Positions 25,799 through 34,163 of a DNA stretch of 64,000 nt are shown here, one piece after another (the stretch's first letter is position 1; the number at the start of each line of letters is the position of its first letter). The notes below the pieces were generated by a model, which was not told the DNA's origin, did no database searches, and was given only the letters and a program-made list of their open reading frames with translations. Origin of the DNA: Dyella_B nitratireducens (GTDB taxonomy: Bacteria; Pseudomonadota; Gammaproteobacteria; Xanthomonadales; Rhodanobacteraceae); NCBI RefSeq assembly GCF_049532905.1, contig NZ_CP064032.1:4960001-5024000 (forward strand), read 5' to 3'. Position numbers and translations under genes: made by a program.

Positions 25799-27634
25799 AT
25801 GAAGTCGGTCATGCGATTTGCCTTGGCATGCTTCGGTTTGTGGTCTGTGCACGGATGGGCAGCCGGGCCGACGATTCTGGTTGACCAGGTCGGCTACGAA
25901 CGGACCGCAGACAAACAGGCGATTGTTTCGGCGGATGCCGGCCAACCCCTGCACGACTTCGAGATCATCGATACCAGCACCGGCAAGCCGGTGTATTCGG
26001 GCACGCTGCAAGACACCGGCTCCATCGATAACTGGGGCAAACAGCACTATTGGCGTGCCGACTTCTCCTCCATGAAAGCACCAGGCCGCTATGTCCTTCA
26101 GTTGAAGGACCATGATGCCTGTGTACGTTCCGACGAATTCCTTGTGCAGGATGATGTGCTGGAGCGCAATACGCTCTCCAACATCATTTATTACTTCAAG
26201 GGCCAGCGCGCCAGCGGCGAGATGGACAAGGCAGATCGCCACCTGCCGCATCCGGACGGACAGTCCGGTACCTTGGATATTCACGGTGGTTGGTACGACG
26301 CGACGGGTGATTACGGCATTCATTTGTCGCACCAGAACCTCACGTCGTATTTCAATACGCAGCAACTGCCTTTGGTGGTGTGGGGCCTGCTGCGCAGCTA
26401 TCAGCAGCTTGATGCGCGACACGATCCGAATTTCAAGCAGTATCTGCGCCGTCTGCTTGATGAAGGTCTGTTTGGCGCGGATTTTCTGGTGCGCGACAAG
26501 CGGCCCGACGGTTCTTTCTATGAATCGATCGATGCACCAGGCAAGGACAAACTGGCACAGGACCGCCGCATTGGCGATCCCAACTGGCGCACGCAGATCA
26601 AACGCAATGCTGGCGATGTCGGCGCTCAGATAGAGCAGCCGCCGCGAGGGCCTCATGCTTATGAAGCGAGCTTTCGCGCTGGCGGCGGCATGGCGATTGC
26701 GGCGTTGGCGCTGGCCAGCACCATGAATATCGATGGCGATTTCACCCGCCAGGACTATTTGCGCACCGCTGAAGACGCCTATCGGTTCCTAGATGCGCAC
26801 AACAAAGAGTTGCTCAACGACGGTGTGGAGAACATCGTCGACGACTACTGCGCGTTGCTCGCGGCAACCGAACTCTACCGTGCCACGCATGACGAGACCT
26901 GGCGCCAGGCCGCCGATCGTCGTTCGCAAAGCCTGATGGCGCGTCTGGTCACCCATGACGCGCAAAAAGATTACTGGCGCGCCGATGCCGGCACGCGCCC
27001 TTTCTTCCACCCAACCGACGCCGGTTTGCCAGTGGTCGCTCTGATGGAGTACGACCTGATCGCGACGCCTGTGCAGCAATCGGCAGTGCGCGACACGGTG
27101 CGTCGCTCGCTGAGCTACGAGTTGCATGTGACCGGTGCAGTAAACAACCCGTTCGGTTACGCGCGACAGTTCGTGCGCATGGGCAACGGCAGGCTGCGCA
27201 CAGCCTTCTTCTTTCCGCACGATTCGGAAGCTGCGCCCTGGTGGCAGGGTGAGAACGCGCGCATCGCCTCCCTGGCCGCCGCAGCGCGCATGGCAGAGCC
27301 CCTGTTCTCTGGCGATCCCGCGTTCCAGGCCAAGCTGGAAGATTACGCCTGGAACCAGCTGCACTGGATTCTAGGCCGCAACCCCTACGACACCAGCATG
27401 TTGATGGGCAGCGGCCAGCGCAATGCGCCATACATGTTCTTCCGTTCCTACGAATACACCAGCGCGCCGGGCGCGATCATCAATGGCATCACGGCCGGAT
27501 TGGACGACGAAGACGGGATTGCCTTTGACCTGGGCTACGCCCAGACCGGCCGTGACGACGACTGGCGTTGGACCGAACAATGGTTGCCGCACGATGCGTG
27601 GTATTTGTATGCGGTGAGCTTGCCGCATGATTGA
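25799..27634 (+). CDS. Glycoside hydrolase family 9 protein, probable exo-glucosaminidase
   Basis: 611 residues. ATG 25799 has GGAG 7 bp upstream and yields a signal peptide (KSVMRFALACFGLWSVHGWAAG). An N-terminal Ig-like CelD_N domain (about 25-110: ILVDQVGYERTADKQAIV) precedes the GH9 alpha barrel, with the catalytic-base motif GGWYDATGDYGIH near residue 160 and the C-terminal WILGRNPYDTSMLMGSG. GH9 is usually called cellulase, but members in chitin clusters of marine bacteria (Photobacterium PBPRA0520) act as exo-beta-D-glucosaminidases. The context favours that role here. Confidence 0.82.
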   Translation: MKSVMRFALACFGLWSVHGWAAGPTILVDQVGYERTADKQAIVSADAGQPLHDFEIIDTSTGKPVYSGTLQDTGSIDNWGKQHYWRADFSSMKAPGRYVLQLKDHDACVRSDEFLVQDDVLERNTLSNIIYYFKGQRASGEMDKADRHLPHPDGQSGTLDIHGGWYDATGDYGIHLSHQNLTSYFNTQQLPLVVWGLLRSYQQLDARHDPNFKQYLRRLLDEGLFGADFLVRDKRPDGSFYESIDAPGKDKLAQDRRIGDPNWRTQIKRNAGDVGAQIEQPPRGPHAYEASFRAGGGMAIAALALASTMNIDGDFTRQDYLRTAEDAYRFLDAHNKELLNDGVENIVDDYCALLAATELYRATHDETWRQAADRRSQSLMARLVTHDAQKDYWRADAGTRPFFHPTDAGLPVVALMEYDLIATPVQQSAVRDTVRRSLSYELHVTGAVNNPFGYARQFVRMGNGRLRTAFFFPHDSEAAPWWQGENARIASLAAAARMAEPLFSGDPAFQAKLEDYAWNQLHWILGRNPYDTSMLMGSGQRNAPYMFFRSYEYTSAPGAIINGITAGLDDEDGIAFDLGYAQTGRDDDWRWTEQWLPHDAWYLYAVSLPHD

Positions 27635-27677
27635 GTGGGAACGGCATGCTGGGTATATGCAAATTTCATCGAAACGC

Positions 27678-27751
27678 GTAGGTTGGGGTGCGAACCCCAA
27701 CATTTCTGTGCACCTATGCAACCCAATGTTGGGGTTTGCACCCCAACCTAC
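27678..27751. repeat. REPIN R5
   Basis: A 74-bp inverted REP pair between GH9 and GH20 genes; one change in the left loop (TGCGAACC). A 15-bp fragment of the second REP family (TTCGCCGGAATGACG) follows at 27761-27775. Confidence 0.92.
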
Positions 27752-27812
27752 GTTCAACCTTCGCCGGAATGACGACTGAGCAACGTGCACATCCCGACTA
27801 AAAGGAAAATGC

Positions 27813-30104
27813 ATGCGATTCGCCGCTTTACTCCTTTGCCTGACTTTATGTGGTCTCGTCCAAGCCACTCCTGTCTCGCTGATCCCGCTGCCCGCGCAGT
27901 TACAGCAGACAAAGGGCTCCTTCGAGGTCGATAACGGCACGTCCATTGTCGTGCCGGCGAACGACCAAGCTGCGCATGCATCGGCTCAGTATCTTGCTGA
28001 TCTCGTGGCGCACATTCGAGGTATACATCTCGAAGTGAAGGAGGGGGAGGCCAGTCATACGATTGTCTTCCAGCGCAGCCCCCCAGCATCGCACGCTGAA
28101 GGCTACACGCTCGACGTCACGCCACAAGGCATTCGCATCGAAGCCCATGACGACGCCGGCCTGTTCTATGGCGCCGTCACCCTCTATCAACTGCTGACGC
28201 CAAACGCGCAACAAGGCGGCGTGCAAGTTCCGGCACTGCATATCAGCGACTGGCCCCGCTTCGCCTGGCGTGGCGTGATGCTGGATTCCGCCCGCCATTT
28301 CCAATCTGTTGACGACGTCAAAGCACTGCTCGAGCAGATGGCCCAGCACAAGCTCAACGTGCTGCATTGGCATCTCACCGACGACCAGGGTTGGCGCATC
28401 GAGATCAAACGTTATCCGGAACTCACGCGCACCGGCGCCTGGCGCACGCCGCCGGATGCCGGACATGATGGCGAGCCGCAGCGCTACGGCGGTTTCTACA
28501 CGCAAGACCAGATTCGTGACGTCGTGGCGTATGCGGCTGCTCGACACATCACTGTCGTTCCGGAAATCGATATGCCCGGCCACGCCCAGGCTGCGGTGGC
28601 GTCGTATCCGAAATTCGGTGTCACCGGCAAACGTCCGCAAGTGTCGGTCGATTGGGGTGTGAATCCCTATCTCTACAACGTGGACGACGCGACCTTCCAG
28701 TTCATCGACAACGTGCTCGATGAGGTGATGGCGCTGTTTCCCTCGCATTACATCCATGTCGGCGGTGACGAAGCGATCAAGGATCAGTGGAAGGCTTCCG
28801 CCGCCATCCAAGCCAAGATCCACGCGTTGCATCTCAAGGACGAGGACGCCTTGCAGGGCTGGTTCATCGGCCGCATCGGCAACTATCTGTCTGCGCACGG
28901 CCGGCGACTGATCGGTTGGGATGAAATCCTCGATGGTGGCGTGCCGCCCGATGCCACGGTGATGTCCTGGCGCGGCACGGATGGAGCAATCAAAGCTGCC
29001 AAGCTGGGCCATGACGTGGTGATGTCGCCCGCACCGGACCTCTACCTGGACAGCCTGCAAAGCAATCTCCCCGATGAAATCGCTGGCCGCGATCCAGTGC
29101 GCAGCCTGGAAGACGTCTATCGCTTCAATCCCGTTCCCGCCGTATTGAATGCAGCTCAGGCCGCGCACGTGCTGGGTGCGCAGGCAAACGCATGGACCGA
29201 GCACATGCCGAGCATGCAGCATGTGGAACACGCCGCGTTCCCACGCCTGGATGCATTGAGCGAAATCGTATGGTCGCCAGCATCCACGCGTCATTGGAAG
29301 GATTTTCTTGCGCGTCTGCCGGCGCAATTCCAGCGCTATGCCGCGCAGCAGATCGACTACGCCGACAGTGCTTTTACGCCGGTCATCCAAGTCGATGCCA
29401 ACGCCACGCTGAAGAGCGGAAAAGCACGGGTGACGCTTTCCGATCAAGCCGCTTATGGCGACATTCGTTACACGACAGACGGCAGCGTTCCCAACATTCA
29501 TTCAACGCTCTATGTCCAGCCCTTTACCGCGGCATGGCCCGTCACGATCAAGGCGGCAACGTACGCGGATGACGGTAGCGTACTGGCTGCCGCTCGTACA
29601 CGCGTGATCGATCGCGATCACTTGCTGTCGCGCGCCGGGATTGAACTTGCCAATTGCGCCGGCAGCGATTTCCGCCTCCACGTGCAACCGATGCCAGATG
29701 CCACCAGCATGTCGCCGGTATATGCCATCAATGTCTTCGATACGTGTCAGCAATATCCAACTGCGCCCCTCGACGGCATCGCGTCGATTCACGTCGAGGC
29801 GGCGCGGCTGGAGCGCAACTACGCTCTCGCGCATGACATCAAGCTGGTAGTGTCGCGACCGCACAGCACGCCGTACGGCGAATTTGTCGTGCATCTAGAT
29901 CGTTGCGATGGATCGGTCATAGCGACGGCGCCATTGCCGAATCCGTCGACCAGTCCCCGCCGGTTCGCGCTCGACGCAACCGTGCCCGTGCAACACGGTG
30001 AGCACACCTTGTGCCTGATATTCACCGCGCCGACCGACGGGCCTTTGTACGCCTTCGACCGCGTGTCGCTGGTGCCGTCCGATGGGGACAAGTCCAAACC
30101 GTGA
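27813..30104 (+). CDS. Beta-N-acetylhexosaminidase, GH20
   Basis: 763 residues. Signal peptide MRFAALLLCLTLCGLVQATP with a GGAAAA site upstream. A GH20b-like N-terminal domain (about 20-145) precedes the GH20 barrel with WRGVMLDSARHF, NVLHWHLTDDQGWRIEI, EIDMPGHAQAAVASYP and the catalytic pair in HVGGDEA near residue 315. The C-terminal part has a chitobiase-type C domain (ARVTLSDQAAYGDIRYTTDGSVPN) and a further beta domain. It releases terminal GlcNAc from chitooligosaccharides in the periplasm or outside. Last gene of the cluster. Confidence 0.93.
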   Translation: MRFAALLLCLTLCGLVQATPVSLIPLPAQLQQTKGSFEVDNGTSIVVPANDQAAHASAQYLADLVAHIRGIHLEVKEGEASHTIVFQRSPPASHAEGYTLDVTPQGIRIEAHDDAGLFYGAVTLYQLLTPNAQQGGVQVPALHISDWPRFAWRGVMLDSARHFQSVDDVKALLEQMAQHKLNVLHWHLTDDQGWRIEIKRYPELTRTGAWRTPPDAGHDGEPQRYGGFYTQDQIRDVVAYAAARHITVVPEIDMPGHAQAAVASYPKFGVTGKRPQVSVDWGVNPYLYNVDDATFQFIDNVLDEVMALFPSHYIHVGGDEAIKDQWKASAAIQAKIHALHLKDEDALQGWFIGRIGNYLSAHGRRLIGWDEILDGGVPPDATVMSWRGTDGAIKAAKLGHDVVMSPAPDLYLDSLQSNLPDEIAGRDPVRSLEDVYRFNPVPAVLNAAQAAHVLGAQANAWTEHMPSMQHVEHAAFPRLDALSEIVWSPASTRHWKDFLARLPAQFQRYAAQQIDYADSAFTPVIQVDANATLKSGKARVTLSDQAAYGDIRYTTDGSVPNIHSTLYVQPFTAAWPVTIKAATYADDGSVLAAARTRVIDRDHLLSRAGIELANCAGSDFRLHVQPMPDATSMSPVYAINVFDTCQQYPTAPLDGIASIHVEAARLERNYALAHDIKLVVSRPHSTPYGEFVVHLDRCDGSVIATAPLPNPSTSPRRFALDATVPVQHGEHTLCLIFTAPTDGPLYAFDRVSLVPSDGDKSKP

Positions 30105-30116
30105 GCGTGCCGTCGT

Positions 30117-30141
30117 AGCGCCTGCTTGCTCTGCAGGCGCT
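30117..30141 (+). terminator. Hairpin after the GH20 gene, possible terminator
   Basis: Perfect 9-bp stem AGCGCCTGC / GCAGGCGCT with a 7-nt loop, 12 bp after the stop. No T-run follows, so termination would need another factor. Confidence 0.4.
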
Positions 30142-30221
30142 GCATAGCAGCACAAGGGCCGTAACACCCTCGATATACTGCCACCCAAGCGCTTCACGCC
30201 TTGGGGAGGCACGCGGCCGAG

Positions 30222-31490
30222 ATGATCACGCCGGAACGCATCATGGCCTGGGCCATACCGGGTTTCTTCGTGCTGATCGGCATCGAGTTGCTGATCGCGA
30301 AGTGGCGCAAGCGCGATGTCTATTACGCCAATGATGCGATCAACAGCCTGGGGCTGGGCATGATGTCGCAGATCGTCGGCGTCTTCACCAAGCTGTTCAA
30401 CATCGGCATCTACGGCTGGTGCGCGGTGCATCTGGCCATGTGGACTTTGCCGGCCAACCGTACCTGGGTATGGATCAGCGGCCTGCTGCTCTACGACCTG
30501 CTTTATTATTGGTTGCATCGCTTGGGCCACGAGGTGAATGTGCTGTGGGCCGCGCACGTGGTGCATCACCAGAGCGAGAGCTACAACCTCACCACCGCCT
30601 TGCGCCAGACCGGCAGCGGCTTCCTGCTGGGGTGGATCGCTTATTTGCCGATGGCGCTGCTCGGCTATCCCACCGAAGTGTTTGCGGTCATCGCGCTGAT
30701 CGACTTGCTTTACCAGTTCTGGGTGCACACCGAAGTGATCGGTCGATTGGGCTGGTTCGATCGCGTGTTCTGCTCGCCGTCCAATCATCGCGCGCATCAT
30801 GCCGTGAACGATCGCTATCTCGATCGCAACTACGGCGGCATCTTGATTATCTGGGATCGCCTGTTCGGCAGCTTCGTTGAAGAAAACGAAGACGACCCGC
30901 CGGTGTATGGCACGCGTGCGCCGCTGCAAAGCTGGAATCCGCTGTGGGCGAACGTGGAAGTGTATGGGGCCATGCTCAAGGACAGCTGGCATGCGCGCCA
31001 TTGGCCGGACAAGCTGCGCGTGTGGATCAAGCCTCCGGGTTGGCGGCCTGCAGACGTGGCGGCGCGTTTCCCGAAGGCCGAATTCGATATGTGCCACGAG
31101 CGGTATGACCCACCGCTATCGAAGGCGCTGCGAACGTATTGCATCGTGCAGTTCACGTTGCTGCTCTTCATCGGTGTGAACTTTCTGGATGTTGCGCCGA
31201 AGATGGCATGGGCACCGGCAGCTGGCTATGGCATGTATCTGCTGTATAGCCTTTGGGCGATCGGCCTTCTGCTGGAAGGACGCCGCATGGGGATGTGGCT
31301 GGAGCTGCTGCGTACGGCGGGGACAGCAGCGTTGGTAGCGATCAGCGGCCGCTGGTTCGGCATGGCGCATCTGGATGCGCGCATCGTAGTGGCACTGGTG
31401 GCGTTATTTGGGATAAGTACTGTCGCGTTATGGTTGCTGGCCAGCTACGAGCGCCGCCATGGGACCCCGGTTCGGCCGGTGCTGGAGTAA
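30222..31490 (+). CDS. Sterol desaturase/fatty acid hydroxylase family membrane protein
   Basis: 422 residues. Eight-histidine di-iron pattern: HRLGHE, HVVHHQSE and SNHRAHHAVND, with further His nearby. About four N-terminal membrane helices and three to four C-terminal ones. The family hydroxylates or desaturates lipid chains or sterol-like lipids using oxygen; bacterial members act on ornithine lipids, hopanoids or carotenoids, and the substrate here is unknown. ATG 30222 (MITPERIMAW) is preferred to an upstream TTG because GGGGAGG at 30203 is then upstream. Stands alone. Confidence 0.85.
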   Translation: MITPERIMAWAIPGFFVLIGIELLIAKWRKRDVYYANDAINSLGLGMMSQIVGVFTKLFNIGIYGWCAVHLAMWTLPANRTWVWISGLLLYDLLYYWLHRLGHEVNVLWAAHVVHHQSESYNLTTALRQTGSGFLLGWIAYLPMALLGYPTEVFAVIALIDLLYQFWVHTEVIGRLGWFDRVFCSPSNHRAHHAVNDRYLDRNYGGILIIWDRLFGSFVEENEDDPPVYGTRAPLQSWNPLWANVEVYGAMLKDSWHARHWPDKLRVWIKPPGWRPADVAARFPKAEFDMCHERYDPPLSKALRTYCIVQFTLLLFIGVNFLDVAPKMAWAPAAGYGMYLLYSLWAIGLLLEGRRMGMWLELLRTAGTAALVAISGRWFGMAHLDARIVVALVALFGISTVALWLLASYERRHGTPVRPVLE

Positions 31491-31551
31491 ATGCGTTTTA
31501 TTCAACGCAGCACGGCAAAACGAGATGTCTGCGTCGAGGTCCGCATACGCT

Positions 31552-31564
31552 CACCCCAACCTAC
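31552..31564. repeat. REP fragment (right end)
   Basis: CACCCCAACCTAC, the last 13 bases of the GTAG-type REPIN, without its partner. The surrounding gap 31491-31736 shows no gene. Confidence 0.6.
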
Positions 31565-31736
31565 GATTTGTCTCCTGGCCTGCGGCTGTGCATGCACGCA
31601 TGCGAAATGGGTCATGAAATCTGCTTACCAATGAGTTGGAACCCGCAACGGTTTGTTCCATAGTGTGCACCAGAGGGTCCGCCTGGCTTGGCGTTGCCCA
31701 GGCCGGGCGCGTGTTGTTCTCCACGGGAGAATGATC

Positions 31737-32153
31737 ATGCGATACACGCAGTTGTTCGAACGCTACAGGGACGTCCTGCTGCTGATTTCCCGCGTACTGC
31801 TGATGGCCTTGTTCGTGATCTTCGGTTGGGACAAGTTCCTGAATTTTTCGGGCACGGTCGACTATATGGAATCGGTGGGGCTGCCATTTGCCACACTTGC
31901 CACGTTGATTGCACTCGTCATGGAGCTGGTGGTTGGCGTGGCCATATTGCTCGGCTTCTATACACGGCCGCTGGCCTTGGCGCTTTGCTTGTACACCTTG
32001 ATCACAGCGTTGCTCGGTCACCGGTTCTGGGCACTGACCGGTGGGTTGCGCTTGGACACTATGATCCACTTTTACAAAAACATGAGCATTGCGGGTGGAT
32101 TGTTGCTGCTATGCCTGACCGGGCCGGGCAAGTATTCGATGGATCGTCGCTGA
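31737..32153 (+). CDS. DoxX family membrane protein
   Basis: 138 residues with four membrane helices. Typical DoxX features: ISRVLLMALFVIFGWDKFLNF, LPFATLATLIALVMELVVGVAILLG, TLITALLGHRFW and NMSIAGGLLLLC. GGGAGA at 31724 precedes ATG 31737 (another ATG lies 6 bp upstream). DoxX-like proteins are quinol-oxidase or redox-related membrane subunits of uncertain function. A REPIN follows the stop. Confidence 0.85.
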   Translation: MRYTQLFERYRDVLLLISRVLLMALFVIFGWDKFLNFSGTVDYMESVGLPFATLATLIALVMELVVGVAILLGFYTRPLALALCLYTLITALLGHRFWALTGGLRLDTMIHFYKNMSIAGGLLLLCLTGPGKYSMDRR

Positions 32154-32160
32154 CGCTGCG

Positions 32161-32231
32161 GTAGGTTGGGGTGCAAACCCCAACATCGAGATGCATGTGC
32201 GCAGGGAATGTTGGGGTTTGCGCCCCAACCT
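32161..32231. repeat. REPIN R6
   Basis: A 71-bp inverted REP pair, 8 bp after the doxX-like stop. The right end is CTGC rather than CTAC, an eroded head. Confidence 0.9.
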
Positions 32232-32336
32232 GCCGTTGCGCTGCAGCAAGAAAAGGTGTGTCGGATATTTCGTCCGGTAGCCGTTCCGGCCGCCTGCTTT
32301 CGCTATGATCGGCGCTTTCGTTTTGGAGAGCCGCCG

Positions 32337-33878
32337 ATGAGTGTCCTGAGCAGGATGCTGCGCCACAAATCCGTCGAGCAATTGCAGTCGGAAGCCGGCC
32401 GGCGTGGGGATTTTCGCCGCGTGCTGGGGTTGTGGCAGCTCACCGCCATCGGCATCGGCGGCATCATCGGCGTCGGCATCTTCGTGCTGGCGGGGCAGCA
32501 GGCGGCAGCAAATGCAGGCCCCGCGGTGGCGTTGAGCTTCATCATCGCGGGCCTCGGTAGCGCATGCGCCGCGCTGTGCTATGCCGAATTTGCCGGGCTG
32601 ATTCCCGTGACCGGCAGCGCCTATACCTATGGCTACGCCGTGCTGGGAGAGTTCGTCGCCTGGATCATCGGCTGGGATCTGTTGCTGGAGTACGCACTGG
32701 TGGTGGCCGTGGTGGCGATCGGCTGGTCCGGCTACGTGCAGGTGTTGCTTGGTTCGGTGGGTATCCATCTGCCGGAATGGGCGCAGCAGAGCATGAGCGC
32801 ACAGACCATGGAGTACTACCTGCAGCAGCTGTTCGGCGTGCACGGCGGGCAGGTTATCGCGGGGCCCAGCGATGGGCACCGCTTCAACGTGATCGCCGCC
32901 GCCGTGTCGCTGCTGGTGGCGGCGTTGCTCACCATTCGCACGGAATGGGGCGCACGCTTCAATACGCTGGTGGTGACGATCAAGGTGATCGGTGTGTTGC
33001 TGGTGGTGTTGGTCGGCGCCTTCTATGTGCATGCGGCGAACTGGCAGCCGTTCGTTCCCGCCCGCATCGTCGATGCGCAGGGCGTGGCGCATTTTGGTTG
33101 GGCCGGCGTGCTCACTGGCGCCAGCGTGGTGTTCTTTGCGGTGTTCGGTTACGACACGCTGACCACCGCAGCGGAAGAAGCGAAGTTTCCGCAACGCGAT
33201 CTTCCGCGCGCCGTGCTGCTGTCACTGGCGGTGGCGATGGTGCTGTATATCGCGGTGTCGCTGGTGCTGACCGGCATTACGCACTACAGCAACCTGGGTG
33301 GCGATGCTTCGGTGTCGCAGGCGTTTGAATCCATCGGCCTGCATTGGCTGAGCGTGACCATCGCGGTGGCTGCGGTGATCGGTGTGACCAGCGTGCTGTT
33401 CGCTTTCATGCTCGGGGCCGCGCGCATCTGGTTTGCGCTGGCGCGCGATGGTCTGCTGCCAGCCTGGTTTGCACATATCCATCCACGCTTCGGCACGCCG
33501 GCACGGCCCACGATTATTCTTGGCGTGTTCACCGCGGTGGTCGCCGGGTTGCTGCCGATCGGCGAAGTGGCGGAGCTGGTGAATATCGGCACGCTCAGCG
33601 CCTTCATCATCATTTGCACGGCGGTGCTGGTCTTGCGCATCCGCAAGCCGAATGTAGAGCGCAGTTTCCGTGCGCCGGCCTTGGCGGTGGTGTCGCCCTT
33701 GGGCGTGTTGTTTTCGCTGCTGCTGATCTTCGGCGTGCCGTGGTCGGATGCCGATGGCTGGCAGCGCATTGGTGGTCTGCCATGGATCACGTTCGAGCGC
33801 TTCATCATCTGGATGGCGCTGGGGTGTGTGATCTATTTCGGGTATGGCATGCGGCACAGCCGGGTTGAGCAGACATAG
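32337..33878 (+). CDS. APC-family amino acid permease
   Basis: 513 residues with about 12 membrane helices. Seen: QLTAIGIGGIIGVGIFVLAG in helix 1, ALCYAEFAGLIPVTGSAYTYGYAVLGEFVAWIIGWDL, and FAVFGYDTLTTAAEEAKFPQRDLPRA. These match the cationic amino acid transporter branch (YfnA/CAT type) of the APC superfamily; the substrate is not fixed by sequence. ATG 32337 has GGAGAG 7 bp upstream; the frame runs further upstream into REPIN R6, which is not coding. Confidence 0.9.
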   Translation: MSVLSRMLRHKSVEQLQSEAGRRGDFRRVLGLWQLTAIGIGGIIGVGIFVLAGQQAAANAGPAVALSFIIAGLGSACAALCYAEFAGLIPVTGSAYTYGYAVLGEFVAWIIGWDLLLEYALVVAVVAIGWSGYVQVLLGSVGIHLPEWAQQSMSAQTMEYYLQQLFGVHGGQVIAGPSDGHRFNVIAAAVSLLVAALLTIRTEWGARFNTLVVTIKVIGVLLVVLVGAFYVHAANWQPFVPARIVDAQGVAHFGWAGVLTGASVVFFAVFGYDTLTTAAEEAKFPQRDLPRAVLLSLAVAMVLYIAVSLVLTGITHYSNLGGDASVSQAFESIGLHWLSVTIAVAAVIGVTSVLFAFMLGAARIWFALARDGLLPAWFAHIHPRFGTPARPTIILGVFTAVVAGLLPIGEVAELVNIGTLSAFIIICTAVLVLRIRKPNVERSFRAPALAVVSPLGVLFSLLLIFGVPWSDADGWQRIGGLPWITFERFIIWMALGCVIYFGYGMRHSRVEQT

Positions 33879-34005
33879 CGATGTTGATCGCAAGCTTTTG
33901 CATGGTGCAGCGCGATAGCCAATAACTGCACTGCATCGTGACGCTCCGTTCGTCATTCCGTCCCAGGGCGGAATGGCGGTTTGAAAGTTACCGACATGCC
34001 TTGGA

Positions 34006-34030
34006 TGTTGCGCGCATAAAAAGCGCAACA
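34006..34030. repeat. Hairpin in the gap before the M61 peptidase gene
   Basis: Perfect 8-bp inverted repeat TGTTGCGC / GCGCAACA around 9 bp. No T-run. The gap 33879-34163 also has a small ATTCCG/CGGAAT hairpin near 33955; nothing else is seen. Confidence 0.35.
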
Positions 34031-34163
34031 GCATGACCTCTGGCAGGGGAAGTCCTGTAGGGTCTTCGCTCTACCATCGCCGGCAATCCGCCTGAATGGC
34101 GGCCATCATCATTCTGCTGTCCTTGCGGGCCATCCGCTTGGCAGTGCCTGCCGGAGTTGTCGA

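Noticed and set aside
32166..32336. N-terminal extension of the permease into REPIN R6
   Set aside because: The added residues are just REPIN translated (GCKPQH, GFAPQP); a good ATG with GGAGAG lies at 32337.
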